Source: Ophiothrix spiculata (lineage: Eukaryota > Echinodermata > Ophiuroidea > Amphilepidida > Ophiotrichidae). From it: DNA of 21,331 nucleotides. The notes beneath the pieces were generated by a model, which made no database searches, was not told the DNA's origin, and saw nothing but the letters and a program-made list of their open reading frames with translations. A program made the translations under genes and the position numbers. Below, piece after piece: positions 16,193-21,331 of this stretch (positions are counted from its first letter, which is position 1; the number at the start of each line of letters is the position of its first letter). The DNA lies in NCBI GenBank assembly GCA_000969725.1, contig JXSR01S033931.1; one strand, given 5' to 3'.

Positions 16193-19163
16193 CTATAACA
16201 AAAATAAAAGATATCAATTATTACTGACATGTATGCAATTTTGAAACAATTTTTTCAATGAATCAAGAACAATACTAAAACTAAAACATATCTACACAAG
16301 TTCTGATTTCATGTCAGTTCACCATAACATTGCTGGCTCAATTAAGAAGGTGCTCATTTGTGGAGCAAGTGGTCCTGAGTTTGAACCTTACTCTACCAAA
16401 GTTCAGTGTGTTTGTAATTCCCATGGACATGGAGCTAAACCACTAATTGTCTCGTGGAAACCCGTACTTGGGCAACGGTGGTCAGCAACCACTAACAGTG
16501 TGCCATGCATGAATGGAATTAAAATCAGGGAGGCATATACTGTATAGAGGAATATTTTCGCGATTTAACCCGTTCTGGCTACTTCAGTGGGTTTTAAATT
16601 CGCGTTTTCAAGTTTTTACATATTGAGGTCAATGTAAAAACATTATTTTTGCGGGGTTTAAAATTCGCGGTTGACTGATTAACCGCGAAAAGCGCAAAAA
16701 TTAAACCCCCTCGAAAATTTCCCGCTATACAGTATAATACTATAGCATACTTGCTGCTATTGGTTTTAACTTCTGCGCTATTCCAAACCCTACACATTTT
16801 ATGTGATGACAAGACGTAGACAGGCATGGTTTTGAAGCCTAAATACCAGCTTTTAGAATTCTGTTGAACGTTAATCATGGTTAATTCAGGTGACCATCCA
16901 TTTGATCTGTTAGTCATGCTTGCATTGCAAAAATCATTTTTCACATAATTTGCTGAAGATCAATGCTGTTTTTAAAATTTGCATCCACTTGTGATTATTA
17001 CCGATATGTTAGTAATTATCCGTATAACACTCACCCTTTGATAATTTTGTTCTTTTTGAATTTGTTCCACTTGGTCTAATAATTGCCTAACTCTCAGTTG
17101 TAATTCTGTTAATTTATCTTTCTCAGCTATTTGACGATAGTCGTTAGCATGTTCACCTACTTCAATGTCGAGATGTATTCTCTATAAAAAAAAATAACAC
17201 AAAGAACATTAACATTTAGTGCATGGTATTACAAAACATTACATTATGAACAATTAGGCATTCAAACACGCTACAGAGATGTTCATGGCCAATCAACAAT
17301 GATGCATCCATAAGTCCGTGCATTTTTATTACGCAAGGGAGGATTTAACCACCTGATATGACGTGATAAAAATACGCCAACACATCGGATGCAAAGTAGC
17401 ATGTATGAATGCCTTTCAACAATGAAAATCTTCCTGAAAACATAAATTAAATTCTAAAGGTTTCAAATTAAAAAAAAAATAACCTCAAAAAAATATTTCA
17501 CAGAATCTGAAGCAAGTGTTTGTGAATGTTTGTTGCTTTGCCGTTTTCGATTCCCAGGAACCAGGCTTTGCATGTATAAGTACAGTGCACGACACGCAAT
17601 GAACAGTGCGTCGACTTGTGTGTACTGTGTAAAAGCACTTCCGTAAACGCTGCGCCGTGCTAATTTGAACATCAACTGTGGATTCATCACAAATCAAAAA
17701 CGGTACCCTAAGGAGATAAGGTGAGTTGTTGAGTTATCAACCCATCAGTATTCAAAGGTTTTTGAGTTTGTTCCAATTCAATCAAAATAACAAAATTAGA
17801 GAGGTGCTTGTGCCAAAATTACAAGCTGAGACTGCCAAATTTTCAAAACAGAGCAAGAAAAGTCATCTTTTCCAAACATTAACAGAAACCTGTTCCGTAA
17901 ATTTCAAAGGCTCCTGTGCCATTGGCGTGCCTAAGGCATTAGCAGGAAGTTGAACACTGCAACCCATACTTGCTGATGTGCCAATGTGCTAATCATCAAA
18001 TGCTGTTGTTCTTAATGGTGTTCTTTGTCTGACCCATTGGTCTCTATGAATCGGATGTGGTGTAGATCTTGCCAACTGTGTATTTTTAAGGTGGTTTCAG
18101 AGTAGCTGTCATTGTGGCAGACGACCAAGCTTGTAATTTTGGCAGACAACCAAGCGTTTGCAATTTCGAGTTATAATAATGTAGCACGACACATTTGCAT
18201 ATTGCCACGATAGTTTGTCCCAAGAAAAGTTAAATTAATCCCAATTCAAAACGAACAGTCATTGCGACAATCATGACAGGTTGATTGATATATCGGCTTG
18301 TAGTGCTTGCCACAAAATTTTCAATATGCGACAAGGTCAAGTTTGCTCACTTGAAATTTTGACATCACATTAGTCGTACGACCACCACAACAGACACACT
18401 GAAACCAGCTGTAAACCTGCTCTACACTTAGTACTACTGTATAAAGGTGTGGTTTATTTCGCGCTACATTAATTTTCGCGCTCAACTCGCCTAGCGGGAA
18501 AATAAATGTAGTGCCACAAGTGGTATGTATATACTGTCGCGCGTTAAATGACTCACAAGCGATAAAATAAAAGCGCGAGAAATGATTCAAAATAGCTCAA
18601 AATAGACTTGCGTGAAAATTACTGAGCGAGAAAATATTGGTGTTTACATTAGTTTACCCTCTATATTGGATCTTGGATCGTACCATACCTTTAGAACAGA
18701 CCTTGCACACAATCTATAATCATGTATGATAGTGTTTCAAGATACATACGCAGGGTTAATCAGGGTGCAGCATATGGCATTACATACCCGGGGAGGGGGC
18801 ACTCAAGTGACCACAGTTTTTCAAAACATCCCGTAAAGGGTGACGGGTTCTGCAGCTAAAATAAACCCTTTTCCCCCATTTTCAACATTATATTTGAGTG
18901 GCCCCAGGATTACATATCATTTTGTTACATACTTACCATTTTAGTAGCTCCAAACATGGACCATTTAGTCGAATTGGAATAGAGACAAATCACATGTTCC
19001 CCTGGTGTGTGTGAAGTGAAAGTGAATCTTCCCTCAGAGCTGTACACCTTGGACATAATAAGCTTTCCGTCAGGGTCCTTGACTTCTACGTGCATCCCTA
19101 TCATAGGACTGGACGGCATGAAATCATTGATGTTCTTATCAAAAAGCTGCGTTTTGTAATTCC
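16043..19163 (-). CDS. TMED9: p24-alpha cargo receptor (TMED4/TMED9 type), last three coding exons
   Basis: Exons 19163-18937, 17181-17035 and 16192-16043 join in frame (phases 2, 0, 0) to about 174 residues. The whole protein in the family is about 215-235 residues, so only the signal peptide and the start of the GOLD domain are missing, beyond the right edge. p24 proteins are type I membrane proteins that cycle between ER and Golgi in COPII and COPI vesicles and help sort cargo, including GPI-anchored proteins. The order seen is most of the GOLD domain ([23 protein letters not shown]), a coiled coil ([29 protein letters not shown]), a membrane span ([17 protein letters not shown]) and the cytosolic tail FFEAKKLV, with an FF COPII signal and KKLV ER-retrieval signal. 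[15 protein letters not shown] and [15 protein letters not shown] are typical of the alpha subfamily. Vertebrates have two co-orthologues (TMED4, TMED9), so the symbol marks the class rather than strict orthology. Confidence 0.95.
16331..16500 (+). mobile_element. Diverged tRNA-derived SINE, second type
   Basis: TGGCTCAATTAAGAAGG (from 16334) resembles an A box region and AGTTTGAACCT (16378-16388) a decayed B box, about 35 bp apart. Between them TGCTCATTTGTGGAGCAAG can pair as an anticodon-arm-like stem. The head differs from that of the SINE at 10129-10397, so it is another lineage. The 3' end is not clear. It lies in the last TMED intron, opposite to the gene. Confidence 0.5.
16536..16736. 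mobile_element. TA-flanked MITE (TACTGTATAG ends)
   Basis: TATACTGTATAGAGGAATATTTTCG on the left (first 20 bases and beyond) matches the inverted right end TATACTGTATAGCGGGAA...TTTTCG. TA at each edge fits a TA target. The interior is rich in TTCGCG and AATTCGCGG motifs. It is 201 bp, non-coding, and lies in the last TMED intron. Confidence 0.75.
17035..17181 (-). CDS. TMED9: TMED penultimate exon: end of GOLD domain and coiled coil
   Basis: This is a 49-codon exon between the acceptor TTTTATAG and donor GTGAGT, phase 0 on both sides. It encodes [20 protein letters not shown], then a [17 protein letters not shown] helix and [12 protein letters not shown], the membrane-proximal coiled coil through which p24 family members pair. 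Confidence 0.95.
18433..18654. mobile_element. Diverged inverted-repeat element (CTACTGTATAAAGG end)
   Basis: The left arm CTACTGTATAAAGGTGTGG ... TTTCGCGCTACATTAATTTT is matched, with several changes, by the inverted right arm CTAATGTAAACACCAATATT ... CTCGCTCAGTAATTTT. The interior is rich in GCGCG and GCGAGAAA motifs. It is non-coding, about 220 bp, and older-looking than its neighbours. Confidence 0.6.
18788..18908. repeat. GC-rich repeat fragment with GGGGGCACTCAAG ends
   Basis: CCCGGGGAGGGGGCACTCAA at the left and the inverse of TTGAGTGGCCCC at the right give short inverted ends around 120 bp of mixed sequence. The composition differs sharply from the surrounding intron. The family is unknown. 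Confidence 0.45.
18937..19163 (-). CDS. TMED9: TMED exon with most of the GOLD domain
   Basis: The acceptor TTCCTCAG precedes GG (completing a split Gly codon) and AAT TAC; the donor is GTAAGT at 18936-18931. It reads [20 protein letters not shown], then [20 protein letters not shown], then [20 protein letters not shown], then [16 protein letters not shown]. Spacing and residues follow vertebrate TMED9 closely without gaps, including the cysteine (HVIC) expected to pair with the one encoded by the missing first exon. Confidence 0.95.
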
Positions 19164-19648
19164 CTGAGGAAAAGGAGAAACAGAAATAAAGATACATTGT
19201 AAAATCTGTGGCTGAAAAACTGTGAGTAGGTATTTTTCTGTTTACAATATTTCATTGTAATGTTCAAATTCCATTAAAAAATATCAAATGTTGACGTGGG
19301 GAGGGAGACAATATGGAGTGTAGTGCAATCAACAGCGCTCCACCATATGAAAGTCTGAATTTCAATACGTGAGCAATCTCATGGAAATGTATTTTTTAAA
19401 GTAGTGAAAACAAAATAATGATGCAAACAAATTTGCGACTTTCAATGCATTTATTTTTCATTCATCTTTATTCATTCACCATTCATCAGCCATTTCAGAA
19501 CACCCTGATTTTAAAATCCTGCTAACTGCATGCCTGCAAGAAGTCCATCTGGATGGACAGCCCCTAAGTTATCAAACCTCAAACTCTGCTTAGGCTTTGC
19601 TTTCACTTGCGAGGTAAATCTAGAATCGACGAAAATTCAGCTTGGAAA

Positions 19649-20097
19649 TTGAATAGGCTAGAATAAGAACATCCGAACTCCATGGGCTGCCTTCTGTCAA
19701 GTTATGTAAAATATAAATGCATATAAATCTCGGAAAATGCTTTCAAATCACTAGAAAGCATTTTCATGTCTTTATTTGACCTTGTAGTTGACTTTGTTAG
19801 ACATTGTTAGATAATTTTCCTAGTGCTCATATAGTTGCAGAGAGGAGCTCATGGAGTTGGGATGTTCTTATTATGACTGTTTAATATAGCAATTATGTAC
19901 TGTAACAATTATCTAACAATGTCTAAAAAAGTAAACTACAAGGTCAAATATGACACTATGATTAGGATATTGACATGGAAATGCTATTTTAGTGATGAGA
20001 AAGCATTTTCAGAAATTTGTATGCATTTATATTTCATAATTATGATTAAACAGAAGGCAGCTATGGAGTTGGGATGTTCTTATTCTAGCGTATTCAA
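19649..20097. mobile_element. Inverted-repeat element, family C copy 2
   Basis: The tips TTGAATAGGCTAGAATAAG and inverted TTGAATACGCTAGAATAAG are followed on both arms by AACATCC and AACTCCAT, then AAATATAAATGCATA and GAAAATGCTTTC. Deeper in are TTGACCTTGTAGTTGACTTT and GACATTGTTAGATAATT. At 449 bp it is longer than copy 1 (2882-3171) because of extra paired sequence between tip and core. A further GGAGTTGGGATGTTCTTATT near 19855-19874 repeats the tip region inside the centre, which suggests a nested or rearranged end. Confidence 0.85.
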
Positions 20098-20782
20098 TTA
20101 TAACAAGTCCATACGTAGGAGCAATAATAAATGATGAATTCCATATGAAAAATGTTGGAAGAAATTAAAATGGTGAAGTTAAGAGAGCCAATAACTGTAG
20201 AAAAATAAAAAACAGTCCTTTTGAAGAGTAAGGCCACTGCATGCCACCAATTTGTAAGGGCGTAATCTTACAAGCAAGACACTCGTGAAATGAAATGTCG
20301 GCACGAGCGTTGAATTAAAGTTTCATGATAAATTTATTATCTCAGTAGAACTCAAAGTAAACGATGTGAACATGATGAAGGCAAAATCAGGAGTAAGCTA
20401 ATCCATGTGCTTTCAACCCAGCCATATCCTCAAATATGCATTGTAATGCAAATTAGAATAGATATTGAATAATTAGCGGAGGCTTGCTGAAAACATGGCA
20501 CAATATGGTCACTCACAATAAAGTATCAATATGGCCTATATACTAATTAACTCATCTGTGTTGGCTGTCAGTGTGTGGGAGGCATAGACTTGATTCAAGA
20601 CCCTTGGTCAACTTTTATTTGAATTTGCTTCTTACATGGGCCTAAAACTACAAGACGCCATTTATTATCAGACAACATTTTAATCACAGACTAGGTCTGA
20701 AGTAAAAATACAAGCATGACGCACCAATGCGATCCAAATTATTGCTTTAATTTTTTAGGATTTATCAATGCCTGTTTTTAAT

Positions 20783-20812
20783 TCTCAAGCTGTCTCAAGC
20801 TGTCTCAGGCTG
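20783..20812 (+). repeat. 10-bp tandem repeat, three copies
   Basis: TCTCAAGCTG, TCTCAAGCTG and TCTCAGGCTG in direct succession. Confidence 0.9.
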
Positions 20813-20927
20813 TACAATTCAAGAACAGCTGGTGTGACTGGCAGGGGAAGGGGAGAAAGTTTTATTTGAGTACATACCTAAAACAAGCTGTATCACACGA
20901 TCTGGTGATACTTATAAATTGAAATAT

Positions 20928-20956
20928 CTGGCAGTGGTATTTGGTATCACTGCCAG
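20928..20956. repeat. Short hairpin
   Basis: CTGGCAGTG pairs with CACTGCCAG around an 11-nt centre that adds two more TA pairs. It lies in intronic sequence and has no run of T that would suggest a terminator. Confidence 0.6.
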
Positions 20957-21331
20957 AACTTAGCAAGCTCTGCAATCAAACCTGTCACATAAGTGCAAAT
21001 ACCCAATATCCAAAAAAATGATCATATTCATCAAATACGAACTGCAACACTCCACAAACATGACAAAGGATATTTATAATAAATGTACTTATAATAAACA
21101 CTTCCCGAAGTTGTTAGTCATACAAAAATGATGTTTGAAGATATGTTTATAAATGTGTTACCATGTAAACCATTGTAAACAAACAAGACATATCATTTGA
21201 TTTCTCCGATCAGAACAGTGCGATTTTCATAAATTTCGATTTAAAAAGGTTCCTTTCATGAATATGGAATAAAACATTTCTGTTTGTTCAAGTACCATTT
21301 GTATTTTTCAATTTATGCACAAATGGCCTTT

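Larger units (their letters stand above)
17182..18936. other. TMED intron (1.75 kb) with repeats
   Basis: It holds a weak fold-back at about 17302-17398 (GCATCCATAAGTCC... against inverted GCATCCGATGTG..., both followed by GTATTTTTAT-like sequence). It also has a 25-bp imperfect tandem repeat at 18116-18168 (GGCAGACRACCAAGC), the element at 18433-18654 and the GC-rich fragment at 18788-18908. No gene is supported. Confidence 0.5.
19164..21331. other. First or upstream TMED intron, partial
   Basis: I searched the minus strand for the expected upstream exon (a FHIGETEKKCF-like sequence) and did not find it, so this stretch is intron to the window edge. It contains the family C element at 19649-20097, a 10-bp tandem triplet at 20783-20812 and a hairpin at 20928-20956. 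The remainder is AT-rich and featureless. Confidence 0.6.

Noticed and set aside
16594-16944. Minus-strand open frame of 116 codons in the last TMED intron
   Set aside because: It runs through the MITE at 16536-16736 and has no protein-like features or splice link to TMED.
20662-20677. TTATTATCAGACAACA, matching the start of the exon array at position 1
   Set aside because: Only about 16 bp match and the rest of the exon is missing; a chance or very old fragment cannot be told apart.
20862-20960. Possible upstream TMED exon on the minus strand ending SPDRVIQLVLG before GTATGT
   Set aside because: The phase would fit, but a stop lies just upstream with no acceptor between, and the expected conserved segment (ETEKKCFIEEIPDET-like) is absent.

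Overview
The window looks like AT-rich nuclear DNA of a marine invertebrate animal, probably a deuterostome such as an echinoderm or hemichordate. That guess rests on short exons separated by 0.5-2.2 kb GT-AG introns, an animal-type TMED gene and a very dense load of short inverted-repeat elements. It is not bacterial, and almost all open frames longer than 60 codons are chance.

Two genes converge. On the plus strand (1-7400, with a 3'UTR to about 8.08 kb) lies the 3' part of a coiled-coil protein gene that I cannot assign to a family. Its exons join in frame: 189-251 (or one of its tandem copies), 1398-1576, 2182-2244, a 12-nt microexon 3467-3478, 4650-4800, 5360-5450 and 7210-7400. On the minus strand lie the last three coding exons of a p24-alpha cargo receptor gene (TMED4/TMED9 type): 19163-18937, 17181-17035 and 16192-16043. 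The last exon carries the membrane span and the FF...KKLV tail. The signal-peptide exon of TMED is beyond the right edge, and the 5' part of the coiled-coil gene is beyond the left edge.

Everything else is intron, UTR or intergenic DNA packed with non-autonomous elements. They include two 6-bp-TSD elements with unequal arms (276-682 and 12002-12391), TA-flanked elements (9266-9450, 12398-12643, 11562-11734), TTAA-flanked elements (3525-3882, 14598-14750), a TAA-flanked hairpin (11227-11369), a GACATTGTTAGATAATT family (2882-3171, 19649-20097), several other inverted-repeat elements, two different tRNA-derived SINEs (10129-10397 minus, 16331-16500 plus) and a composite fold-back repeat (8340-8892). 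No transposase, reverse transcriptase, rRNA, functional tRNA or CRISPR was found.

The most unusual local structures are two independent tandem arrays that each duplicate an exon 3' end together with its splice donor (1-251 and 1519-1825), the 12-nt microexon, and a 27-bp-arm hairpin at 9552-9610. I see no convincing novel multi-gene system. The two genes encode unrelated proteins and nothing links their functions.
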